64,000 nucleotides of DNA from Datnioides undecimradiatus (Eukaryota > Chordata > Actinopteri > Lobotiformes > Datnioididae): NCBI GenBank assembly GCA_008933995.1, contig WARS01001600.1, positions 2,057,143 to 2,121,142 of the forward strand, in the 5' to 3' direction. Below the pieces are notes generated by a model that was not told where the DNA came from, did no database searches, and saw only the letters and a list, made by a program, of their open reading frames with translations. The number at the start of each line of letters is the position of its first letter. The stretch's first letter is position 1. Below are positions 36,746-46,434 of the stretch, one piece after another. The position numbers were made by a program, and so were the translations under genes.

Positions 36746-37656
36746 CTGCTCCGTGAGCTCTCTCAGCATGAAGTGGAGGATGACATTGTGCAGGTAAAGA
36801 GCATCGTTCCTGACTCTTCCTGCTCAGAGCTGGACCTCCCTCTGTCACAGGAATAACATATAAAAATATTCATAGCTATGCACCCATGTTGCATTTATAT
36901 GAATTGGTCTTGTTCAAACTCAAACTTGTTCACCTTTTCGATGTAGAGCTGCAGTTCTGTCACCACGATTATCACTGTAAGCACGTCAGGTGTGTTTGTA
37001 GCTGTAAGGCTAAATGTGATTCTCTTGCAGGTGGCAGCAGAAGAGAGGAGAGCAGCACAGCGACAGACCGTGGAGCAGCAGGTCAAGAGGAGGAGGAGGA
37101 GGAGCAGGTTCAGGAGGAGGAGCAGGTTCAGGAGGAGGAGGAGCAGGTTCAGGAGGAGGAGGAGCAGGTTCAGGAGGAGAAGACCTGACGACCTCCACTG
37201 CTGCACAGCGGCTCACAGCTGATGAGTAAGAACAAACACCTCACTGTAGCCAAACCGAGTTAGACCGGGCTAATTAACAATCACTGCCTTTGTTTGTCAG
37301 GTCTTCCTGTTTCAGCTTTACTGTTTGGCCATGATTAGACTGAGACCATTATGTAATCTGCCTGTGTGCTGTTTCAATATATTTATAACATATTTTTTCA
37401 TTTTGTAATATTGTGCAATCATTCATGGTGCCCAGAGGAGGAACCTGCCCTTTTCTCACCCCAAGAACATTGAGATTTGTGTTTTATCAGATAATATAGA
37501 AGATAAGATAAGGTAAGATAAGATAAGATGAGATGCTGTGGAAACATGATGACATCGTCATTCTCCGCATGTTATCAGGCTGCAGACGCAGCAAACAGGA
37601 TGAGCCAGTTCCTCGTCTCTGCAGCCACAGAGATGCAAGACCAGCTGAGCTGCAAG
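36746..37656 (+). pseudogene. Three orphan in-phase mini-exons, coiled-coil-like, unidentified
   Basis: Three segments are each bounded by AG and GT and are all multiples of three: 36746-36793 (48 nt, LLRELSQHEVEDDIVQ), 37031-37081 (51 nt, VAAEERRAAQRQTVEQQ) and 37579-37656 (78 nt, starting AADAANRMSQFLVSAA). Joined, they make a charged helical stretch of 59 residues without stops. No start exon or 3' exon was found on either side. They may be the remains of a coiled-coil gene or part of an unrecognised one. I do not recognise the family. A minisatellite directly follows the second donor. Confidence 0.35.
37086..37180 (+). repeat. GAG-rich minisatellite with CAGGTTCAG units
   Basis: Four or so copies of a (GAG)n-CAGGTTCAG unit of 18-24 bases lie in tandem. 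The repeat is open in two frames (Gln/Glu-rich and Arg-rich), which is a by-product of its composition. Each unit contains a donor-like CAG|GTTCAG. Confidence 0.85.
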
Positions 37657-37870
37657 GTGCCTCCTGAAAGCCGGTGGACACAGACTCCTGCCTCTTTGTG
37701 TGAGCCAGAAGAACATAAATGTAGTCTGTGTTCACCTCTGCACGTGTCCCTGCTCATCCCGCACTCTCACAACTCTCCAGGTAACTTCAACACTGCAGCT
37801 GCATGAAACATGATGCAGGACTGCCCATGATAAAACTCCACATTCAGAACACCTCATCTCAGGTGACAGG

Positions 37871-38110
37871 TGATACCTGGGTGGCATCAACAACAACAAC
37901 AGCAAAGGCTGGCAGGGTGTGTGCGTGTGTGTCTGCTTGTGTGTGATTTTCAGAAAATGAGAGCCCCTAGTGATGAAGAGACACATCTCCAGTTATGAAG
38001 TTATAAAGGCAAACAGGGCAGACAATAAAAACAGCGAGGAGGAGCGTTGTCAGAGGAGGAGGAATAAAAATGAGAGGCGGCCAGGGAGGAGCCCGCAGAA
38101 ATATATATAT
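37871..38110 (+). promoter_or_regulatory. Promoter of C1q-like gene 2
   Basis: TGATACCTG at 37871-37879 lies 313 bases before the ATG. TGTGATTTTCAGAAA at 37942-37956 is shared almost exactly with gene 3. AACAATAAAAACA-type and GGAGGAGCG blocks follow, and ATATATATAT at 38101-38110 runs into TCCACCAC. The arrangement parallels genes 1 and 3. Confidence 0.6.
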
Positions 38111-38183
38111 CCACCACCTTTGTCTCATGATCAGTCTGCAAGCCTCCATCCTTCTGAAGCCGTCGTCATCCATCAGCATCAGC

Positions 38184-39391
38184 ATGAGAGGTGAGACGAG
38201 GTGCAACTGCAGGGCATCAGGTTCAGGCGAGAGGGCAGAAGTAAAGGAGGTAGATCAGGTTAGACATGTCAGAGCGAGGGCGGCTGATTAACGATTAGTG
38301 ATACTGATCAGATAGCATCAGATTAACATTTTCTAATGAAACAAGAAAGTTTTGTGCAACTTGTTTCACTGAAAGTCTTTTTGTTGAAGCATATGTTTGT
38401 GTCAAAATGAGGAAAAGGACAAACGGCAGAAGTTCAGAGTCTTTCCTGGTTTTACGGCTACTTGCCCTGGTTTCCCCCCCACAGCTATCGCACTGCTGTG
38501 TCTGCTGCACGCAGCCTCTGGTCAGAACGGGTGGGGTGACGTCTCATGGAATAAACAAACATTTTCTTGGCTGGGACCTAACACCGCGAGTCCACCCCCC
38601 GTCACAGAGCAAACTCAAAACAGCGGTGAGAGCGATCGCCCAGCCCGTCCCTCCTGTAAATACACCGTCTGCGCATCTTCAGCTTAACGTATCAATGTGT
38701 GTGTCCGCAGTGTGTCTGAAGGACGAGGCGGCGTGCGGCTGCTGCCTGATGCACAGACAGATGAACAGGATGGAGCGGTTCTTCAACATCACCCATGGAG
38801 AAATAGACAAGGAGCTGACGAAAGTGAAGAGGACCTTGGATGATCTGAGAGGTGAGCGACACACAGACAGCACCCAGGCACTGCTGAGCATCATCTGAGT
38901 GCCTGAAGGACTGAACTGATCCACCAGCACTGACCCGTTTCTTCTTCTCTGCTCTCCCAGCCAGCCGCAGCGCCTTCTCTGTCTCGCTGAACAATGAGAA
39001 TCGTTTGGGCTGCCTCGGCCCCCTCAGCAGCAACCAGGTCATCGTGTACAAGCACGTCTTCATCAACCTGGGAGGCGGCTACAACCTTCAAACCGGTATC
39101 TTCACCGTCCCCCGCTCTGGCGTCTACAGCCTCTCCGTCACCATCTACGCCACTGGTTCTTCTAACGGCACCATGGTCAGCTGTGCCAACCTGCAGGTTA
39201 ACAGCCAGGTGCTGTCGGAGCTCCTGGAAAAAGATGGCCAGGACGTTGAAGACAGCGCCACCGTTGTTTTGGCTATGACGCTGAAGGCCGGGGACCAGGT
39301 GTCCGTCAACCTGCCCAAGGGATGTGTCATCTGTGACCACAACAGCCACTATAACACCTTCACTGGCTTCCTGCTCTACGCTACTGACTAA
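38184..39391 (+). CDS. Secreted C1q-domain protein, cluster gene 2
   Basis: Four exons close to 239 residues: 38184-38190, 38485-38625, 38711-38851, 38961-39391. The signal peptide is MRAIALLCLLHAASG. The mature N-terminus holds SWLGP, matching the SWxGP of genes 1 and 3. The 141-nt stalk exon has the same length in all three genes and reads AACGCCLMHRQMNRMERFF, with an NIT glycosylation site. The C1q head is in one exon and ends [14 protein letters not shown]; relative to genes 1 and 3 it is one codon shorter. The paired CFGPF and CDDSS of genes 1 and 3 are CLGPL and CDHNS here. AATAAA is at 39700-39705. It is a tandem duplicate of its neighbours with independent promoter and poly(A) signals. 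Confidence 0.92.
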
Positions 39392-40268
39392 GGCTCTGTG
39401 CCAACTGTTGTCCTGACAGGTGCTGAGTCTGTTAGTCTGTTTCCATGGCGACAGTCATGACATGTAGCCTCTAATCTCTGTCTGATCAGTTGTACAATCA
39501 TCCATCCCAACACAGTGCTGTCCCCAGTTATCAATATTACCTTTTTAATTGTCAGTCCACCTTAAGAAAACACCTGTGCTGTCTCTCCCTGTCTCACTGT
39601 CTGAGTGTGTTGGTTGTAACAGCTGTCGGCCGTGAAACGCTGAAATGACTTGATGTAAATTTTGATAGAAAGTTGAATTTTAAACAACTCACCTGAGAAA
39701 ATAAACAGACCTGTAAACGAACCGGTTGGTGTCTGAGTTGCTTCGTTTCAGCCTCCATTGACGACCCTGAAGTCACAGTCGGCAGTACAGAAGCTGCACG
39801 ATCACTAATAAAACTCACATTTTAGGATCAACGGAGGTTTGACTTCTCTCAACCACATTATAAAATACTTTACTGAATCCCTGAAGCGACAGTTTTAATT
39901 CCCCTGAGTCACATAAACACTGAAGGTAGTTCGAACTGAAACAGGCGCTGTATCTCCAGACAAAACATACGTGTTGTACCTGTGCACACACACACTGTGT
40001 CTGTGATGAAAGCAGTGAGGCAACGGTGTGAGAGCGAGCGTGAGGTCAGATTAGGTTTCAACCTGTTATTGGGCCATTTTGAACAAACTATCCTGATTAT
40101 TTGAGACGAAGACAGGACCTGATTCCCCAAACAGTGACGGCGAGCAGCCAGCTGCGCAGACCATAGGTCTGCTGTGGTTTTCTGCGTGTCAAGAGAAAGT
40201 GATGAGCACAAGATATGAAAATCATTTGACAGAGCTCCTGAGACAGAGCCCTCGATCCAGACGACAGA
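39392..40268. other. C1q-like gene 2 3'UTR and spacer
   Basis: The 3'UTR ends near 39705. The rest is non-coding with no recognised element up to the gene 3 promoter. Confidence 0.45.
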
Positions 40269-40520
40269 TGATACCTGGCCTGCAACCACACACATAAAGG
40301 CCTGTGTGTGTGTGTGTGTGTGCGTGTGTGTGTGTGTGTGTGCGTGTGTGTGTGCACGCGCGCTCGGGTGTGATTTCAGAAAGTGGGAGCAGCTGGCGAT
40401 AACAATAAAACATGGCAGGGTATAACGGGGCAATGGGGCAGTCGATTAAACAAACATAAATAAGGAGGAGCGACGGCAGCAGAGGAGGAGCTCAGGCATA
40501 AACTTATATCCACAACACTT
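40269..40520 (+). promoter_or_regulatory. Promoter of C1q-like gene 3
   Basis: TGATACCTG at 40269-40277 lies 313 bases before the ATG, the same spacing as gene 2. A long TG repeat (about 40303-40355) follows, then TGTGATTTCAGAAA at 40369-40382, AACAATAAAACA, a GGAGGAGCG block, and ATAAACTTATAT near 40497-40509 followed by CCACAACAC. Confidence 0.6.
40303..40355 (+). repeat. (TG)n microsatellite within the gene 3 promoter
   Basis: TG repeats interrupted by TGCG steps lie between the TGATACCTG element and the TATA-like box. Shorter TG-rich stretches occupy the same place in genes 1 and 2. Confidence 0.9.
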
Positions 40521-40581
40521 CCTCCATCATCAGTCCATCACACCCTGCGTACTCCTGAAGCTGCCATTGTTAGGCGCCAAC

Positions 40582-41525
40582 ATGAGAGGTGAGACTTCAG
40601 ACTTTATCTGAGAGGTGGCAGCACCTGTGCGAAGCCCCCGCCGGCTTCACTGCCTCACGCCTCTGCTCTGTTCCTGCAGCTGTAGTTCTGCTGTGTCTGC
40701 TGCACGCTGCCTTTGGTCAGACTGAGTACTCCTGGAACGGACCGGGCCACACGCCATCGAGTTCAGACACAGGTAGTGGTGAGGAATCCTGGGTAAACGA
40801 TGCGTGTGTGTGCATGTGCTCTCACCTGCGAGTGCGTTGATGTGTGTCTGTGCTCAGCGTGTCAGGCGGACCAGGGCTCCTGCGGCTGCTGCCTGATGGT
40901 GCGCGAGGTGCAGAGGATGAGGACGTTCTTCACCACCAGCCTGAATAACCTGGAGAAGGAATATCTGAAAACCAACCAGACGCTCAGCAACATCGAAGGT
41001 GAGCACGCCATGACATGACCGACGCACTCGCTCTTCTCTTTGCAGCGTACCTTTCACACCATTACCTGTTGTGTCCCCTCTGCACCTCCAGCCAGCCGCA
41101 CCGCCTTCTCCATGGCTCTGTTCAGTGAGGATCGCTTTAAGTGTTTCGGCCCCTTCTCTTTCAACACCATCATCCCCTACAAATACGTCTTCCTTAATCT
41201 GGGTAACAGCTACAACCCAAACACCGGTGTCTTCACTGTGCCCCACTCTGGTGTCTACAGCCTCGCCGTCACCGTCTACAGTGACGCTGGAGCTTCTACA
41301 AACCTCCTGAGGGCCTGCGCCAGCCTGCAGGTTAACGGCCAGCTGATGGCCGGGACCTCAGACCAAAACATGCATGACCAGGAGGACAGCTCCTCTATGG
41401 TCATGGCCATCCACCTGAAGGCTGGAGACCTGGTGTCTGTCAACCTGTCGCCTGGATGCTTCCTCTGCGACGACAGCAGCCACTACAACACGTTCAGCGG
41501 TTTCCTGCTGTATACTACAGAATAA
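40582..41525 (+). CDS. Secreted C1q-domain protein, cluster gene 3
   Basis: Four exons close to 224 residues: 40582-40588, 40680-40772, 40858-40998, 41092-41525. A second in-phase donor six bases on (40778) would add two residues. The signal peptide is MRAVVLLCLLHAAFG and the mature start QTEYSWNGPG. The stalk reads GSCGCCLMVREVQRMRTFF with an NQT site. The C1q head (from ASRTAFSMAL) ends SSHYNTFSGFLLYTTE and matches gene 1 more closely than gene 2 (CFGPF and CFLCDDSS both kept). No collagen is present. AATAAA at 41987-41992 is the likely poly(A) signal. It is a tandem paralogue with the same exon phases as genes 1 and 2. Confidence 0.92.
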
Positions 41526-42934
41526 GTTAGAGAGGTGTAGTGTGCTGAACCTCCAAACAAGGTTTAGAGTCTGCTAGATGAAATCTACCCATGGTGACTG
41601 ATCTAAGGGACACTAGGTGTTAAATGAAGCAAATCTGGATCCAACCATGCACTCTGAAAGTTCACAGCATGGCACGAGCGTCTTTGTTCTGTAACTGCTG
41701 ATCTTTGTTGAGAGAAACACACCCAGTCACCTGTAACAGTGTAAGACCATCAATCAGGATTGTGAGCAAAGCATTTGGCCCTGTACTGAAGATATGTGCT
41801 GTGTCTACGCTGGGGAAAATTAAAGTACTGAAACATCAACATTTGCTTCCTGTTTGTCTGATCATTCACCGTCTGTCAAACCAAACCCCTTTAACCACAG
41901 CTTTGTTCACGCTGAGGCCTCCCAGCACAACAGCAATACTCTATATTTTACTTTTCTAATAATTACATGTACACTTACAATTAATTAATAAATTCAGTTC
42001 AAATGGAAAATGTATTGAAATGCATTTGCAAAATGTTCAAAATACACTGTTTGTAACATTGGGAACAAGCTGTGCATCAACTATTCTGCACCATTTAAGA
42101 TAAAAAATGCTTCCTGGTCAAATAAAAGTTGCTGTTTGTCGAAGGTTTGCACACTTCCTGCAGAAACATTTCCGGTCCACCGGTTCCTGCAGCAGACCTC
42201 TGATAATATTAATGAATAAGTCAAACACACAGTCAGACACGCCTCAGGTGTGCTCAAAAACATTACAGCAGCTTCATACTTCACTGTCTTTCCTCAGTCG
42301 TTTGAGAACATGTCACGTGACCTCTGACTGCCGTTGCTCATCAGCTCCATGACCTGTCCTGACAAGACTTTCAGTGCAGCTGCGAGGTCTGCTTTGTTTT
42401 CTGTTCCTGGACAGTATGTTGAACAGGGGGGTCGACTTCTCTCGGTAACCGTGTCACCATGCACGATGAACATTACATCATCTGAAAGAATGACCACAAA
42501 GACATTTCCTGCACAGCTCCCGTTACATACGCAGCATCAGACATTTAGTTGTTCGGTGTCATGTTTTATGGTTGTTTTTGTACTTTTGTCAACTTCAGTG
42601 AAGATCTGAAGAGAAAGAAGAGTCAGCGCTTCACTTTTCCACGTATGGCGTTATAGTTAAATTTCTGTTTTGATGAAAAGAAAGTCTGGTTTCGTGAATC
42701 TGAGGAGGTGTATTTCCACAAATGTCACAGAATAATCTATTTTAAGTCCTGATCAGGAGGTCGTGGCCACTCCCTGCTGACTGGAATTCATGCCGGGAAA
42801 ATTAACTGATGGCATATTTTCAGCTGTAGTTAGGAAAGACGGAAGACGTCTCAGGAAGACGTTGCTGCTCTGTTTTCACCTTCATGCAGAAATCCAAAAC
42901 CTGAAATCACATCTGAGGTCAGTGCTCGCCTCAG

Positions 42935-42970
42935 ACACAAAGCACCTGATACCTCCTGGCCTCAATCTGG
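42935..42970 (+). promoter_or_regulatory. Orphan copy of the C1q-cluster promoter element
   Basis: CACCTGATACCTCCTGGCCT contains TGATACCT (42947-42954) followed by CCTGGCCT, resembling TGATACCTGGCCTG of gene 3. No matching ATGAGAG exon, stalk or C1q head follows in the next 2 kb. It may be the remains of a lost fourth copy or a chance match. Confidence 0.3.
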
Positions 42971-44149
42971 CTGATAAGGCTGTGTGAAGAGCAGTTCAGC
43001 TGACACGCATCACAACAAACACACACAAAGCCACGTCCCCTGCAGCCAAGTCGACTTTCAAGTGGGTGTCAACACAGGAAACACCCTGTTATCCAAGAGG
43101 ACCACAGGGACACCACTGACGGCACCCAATGACGGAGCAGCTGTGGCCTGAACACAGCGGCCGCCACTTCACTCTGCGCCCCGTAAAAATGCGCGCAGTA
43201 AATCACTGCTCCTTTACAGACCCATGACTCCCTTATTACATAACATTACTTATGTCAGCATGTTCAAATCTGCTTTCTATGATTAGCATGTCACGCAAAA
43301 CACACCGAGGCTGATGTGAGTGTCAGTGGTTCTGCAGCTGTTGGACAATAAACCAGTTGGTGCTGGATGAGAGAGGAAGAGGAGGTGTGATGCCTGGCCG
43401 AGCAGCAGCTTCATGCCTGGAGCCACAGCCAGCAGGCTAACAATGAGTCGCACTGCACAAAACTGTAAATGTCTGACTGACCCATGAACGTCTCCTGAAT
43501 GACAACGAGTTCTTCTCTGAACGCAGCAGCATGGAGCAGAGCAGCTGACAAATGAACGAGGAGATATCTCCAGATCAGGACTGAGGTGTTTGCAGCCTCT
43601 CATCTCTCAGAAATCAACTTTCTTTGAATCTTTTAGTGGAACAACACACGATAGACGACAACAGCACGTTCCTTTGCGACTTATTGTTGGATAAATGCCG
43701 GCCCACACCACAGGATCATATTATCCACTGTCTCGTATCTCAACCCACAACGAGCCGCCATCAATACATCTGGGTTTCCAACAGTGTCGGAGGAAACGTA
43801 TTTATGGGAACTCCTCTGCTCCTTCTGTCTCAGCATGAGAACCAGAGACGGCGGTATTGTTCTCAGATCTAGGCCTTCATCGATGGACCGATAACACCTC
43901 CCAAACACCTCCTTTTGTCGTCATCATATCCTGTGAGACCAGACAACAGATTTCTCCCTATCAGCATTTCTGAGCTGCTGGTGTCCTGTAGAGAGATGGC
44001 AACCAGACACCGCCGTCCTAATAACAGCCATTATGGTCCCAACAATGAGGAGCCAAAGGTGCAACGAGATCACTTCATGTCCAACCATCACCTGCACCGT
44101 GACACCAGGGGCGTACATGGCTCTCTTTGTGTTGAGGTGTTTGGCTGTG

Positions 44150-44154
<5 letters not shown>

Positions 44155-44190
<36 letters not shown>
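44155..44190 (+). repeat. (TG)n microsatellite
   Basis: About 18 perfect TG units are followed by a GAGAGAG/GAGGAGG purine block, 160 bases upstream of the presumed first exon of C1q-like gene 4. Confidence 0.95.
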
Positions 44191-44191
<1 letters not shown>

Positions 44192-45088
44192 CAGAGAGAG
44201 AGGAGGAGGAGCTTCAGTCGTTTACGTCCTGGAGGGGAGGATCACCTGACGCTCGTCAATAAGACTCTGAAACCATTCGCTGCTTAAAACTCTCACTGAG
44301 TCTGACAAACTCACAACAGCCTGGCGTAGACTCTGAGAACGAGGAGAGGAAACAGTAAGTCTGATGTTTCTGTCAATTCATTGATTGTAATTAAAAAACG
44401 GTGACTGACTGTCAGACACACGCATAAAGACTGATGAGGATTGTTTCAGTAATTGTTGGTTTAATGACTGAGTGATGTGGCGCTGTGATCTGGAGTAAGT
44501 GTTAGATCGCACAGCTCATTAACGAGTTAAGCAGGATTAATATAAGAAGGCCGTGTTGTTGTTTTGTGTGGTTACCTTGATTATTCTGTCTTAACATCAC
44601 TGACTTGTTATTGTGTGTAGTAAAAACAAACGTACAGACACATTCATGATTTATGAGGTTGTTGAATTTAAGATGCTAACGAGCAAATGTTAACGAGCAT
44701 GTCCGGCAGTTTACCGGAGCGAACACTGATCTGCAGGTCAGAAGTTGTCGAGACATGAAGACTTGGTTTGTTGATGTCACCGTAGAGCCGGAGGTCATGC
44801 TCAGGTCATCAAAGCCATGCTCAAAGTGCTCTTTGCTGGCCTGTTAATGAGGGCACCGACATTCAAACACATCGGAGATACAGTCTGAGCAGAGTCCTGT
44901 TACGCAGAAACACTTGAGTCAATGATTAATACGTATTGATTGTATCAGGTCATTGTATCAGGTTAGGAATAACCAATGAGCGGCCTGATGAGTGGATTCA
45001 GATGTAACGGGCCTTACATGTAAATCAGCCTGAACGTTCATCACCTGACTGATCCGTTACTGTAAGTGAATTCATTCTTTATTTTCAG

Positions 45089-45850
45089 ATGGTTGTAATA
45101 CCGGTCCTGTTCCTGCTGGGGTCGCTGTTTCCCTGCAGTCACGTGGAGGCTCAGTCCTCCACCGTAGAGCTGCTGAAACAGACTGCGCGTAAGCCTCACA
45201 CACATCAACACCTGCACACACAGGTGCTTCTTAAACCTTAACTCAGGTAAAGTGATGAGAGCAGACTCCATGTTGAACCCGCCCCTCCCACCCCTCTGTC
45301 CCCCTCCCCTCTCTGTCCCGTCTCACCCCTCCATCCTGTTTCAGTGCAATGGAAAGGAGATCTCACCTGTGAAAAGTGGGACTGCAACTGCACCTACACC
45401 CGGCAGCGTGGCTGCTGCTGTGCAGCCAACGAAATGTACAAAGTAGAGGACGACACCTTCTTAAGGATCGAGAACTTGCGGCACAGCATCAGCTCACTGA
45501 ACAGCAGAGTGCAGGATCTCACAGGTGAACAGCGATGGGCCGTAGGTTTAGTCTAACAGGTCTGTCACACACACACAAAGATGAGACATCCTGTGGACAC
45601 TTGGTTTCACTGCACCTCTCTCCCTCTCCCTCTCTCTCTCTCTCTCTGTCTCTCTCTCCCTCTGTCTCTCCCTCTCTCTCTCTCAGGTGCTGTCAGGGTT
45701 GCCTTCAAAGCCAACATGAACTCAAACATCGCCGTCCTGATTCCAGGAACCACTGAGCGCTGCTTTGGTCCTTTCAATGCCAACGTGCCAATCCCCTACA
45801 CCACTATCACGCTCAACCAAGGGGGAGGATACAACCCCTCCTTGGGTAGG

Positions 45851-45887
<37 letters not shown>

Positions 45888-46251
45888 CCTGTACACCAAT
45901 GCAGGTGCACTGACTCCTCCCCTCCCTCTGCAGGTGTGTTCACTGCCCCCACTCCTGGGGTTTACTCCTTCTCCTGCACAGTCTACTCGTACGTGGGAAA
46001 GAACGAGCGCATCTACCACAAAGTAAACAAACCGGATGGACATGACAAACATCTGATTTGAGGAAACGTTTACCCAGAGCAACAGGAAGTGACGCGAGTG
46101 TTTTGTTGCATCTGCAGGTGCAGCTGATGAAGAATGGGCAGGTGGTGGCCAGCGTGTGGGAGAACAATCGAGAGGACGGTGAAGACAGCGCCACTCAGGT
46201 ACGAACTCAAACCAGTCTCGTGATTTAACATCAAGTAACATCTGACGTTTG

Positions 46252-46285
<34 letters not shown>

Positions 46286-46434
46286 GCCGCTGTGTTTGCC
46301 TCCAGGTTGTGATGCTGGAGATGAAGAGAGGCGACCAGGTCTTCATGGAGCTGATGTCTGGGAGGAAGCTCTGTAACAACGTGGAGTACAACATCTTTAC
46401 CGGTTACATGGTGTACCCCCACATCAACAAGTAA
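45089..46434 (+). CDS. Secreted C1q-domain protein, cluster gene 4 (divergent, multi-exon C1q head)
   Basis: Six coding exons close to 245 residues: 45089-45188, 45345-45524, 45687-45845, 45934-46022, 46118-46198, 46306-46434. The ATG follows its acceptor directly; a non-coding first exon probably ends at 44354 (AAACA|gtaagt). A signal peptide (MVVIPVLFLLGSLFPCSHVEA) is followed by LQWKGDLTCEKWDCNC and GCCCAANEM, a Cys-rich stalk and a short coil (LRHSISSLNSRVQDL). The C1q head runs from AVRVAFKANM to YNIFTGYMVYP. Unlike genes 1-3, four exons make up the head, and the promoter lacks the TGATACCTG element. It has no collagen. It is thus a more distant relative or an independent member of the C1q superfamily. 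AATAAA is at 46705-46710. Confidence 0.9.
45617..45685 (+). repeat. (CT)n/(TCTC) pyrimidine tract before an acceptor
   Basis: A long CT-rich low-complexity run serves as the polypyrimidine tract of the exon starting at 45687. It is a mirror-like pyrimidine stretch. Confidence 0.88.
45849..45887 (+). repeat. (CA)n microsatellite in C1q-like gene 4 intron
   Basis: About 19 CA units lie just downstream of the donor at 45846. Confidence 0.95.

Larger units (their letters stand above)
41526..44260. other. Long intergenic region between C1q-like genes 3 and 4
   Basis: After the gene 3 3'UTR there is about 2.3 kb without a supported gene. It contains an isolated copy of the cluster promoter element (42947-42954), a minus-strand exon-like frame (42294-42480) and a (TG)n repeat at 44155-44190. 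Confidence 0.45.

Noticed and set aside
36886-37222. Gln/Glu-rich, Arg-rich and Pro-rich frames around 37.1 kb
   Set aside because: All come from a GAG-rich minisatellite read in different frames. Only the short segment 37031-37081 before the repeat is kept as a possible exon.
43624-43908. Opposed 75-82 codon frames at 43.6-43.9 kb
   Set aside because: No homology, splice borders or expression signals could be recognised.
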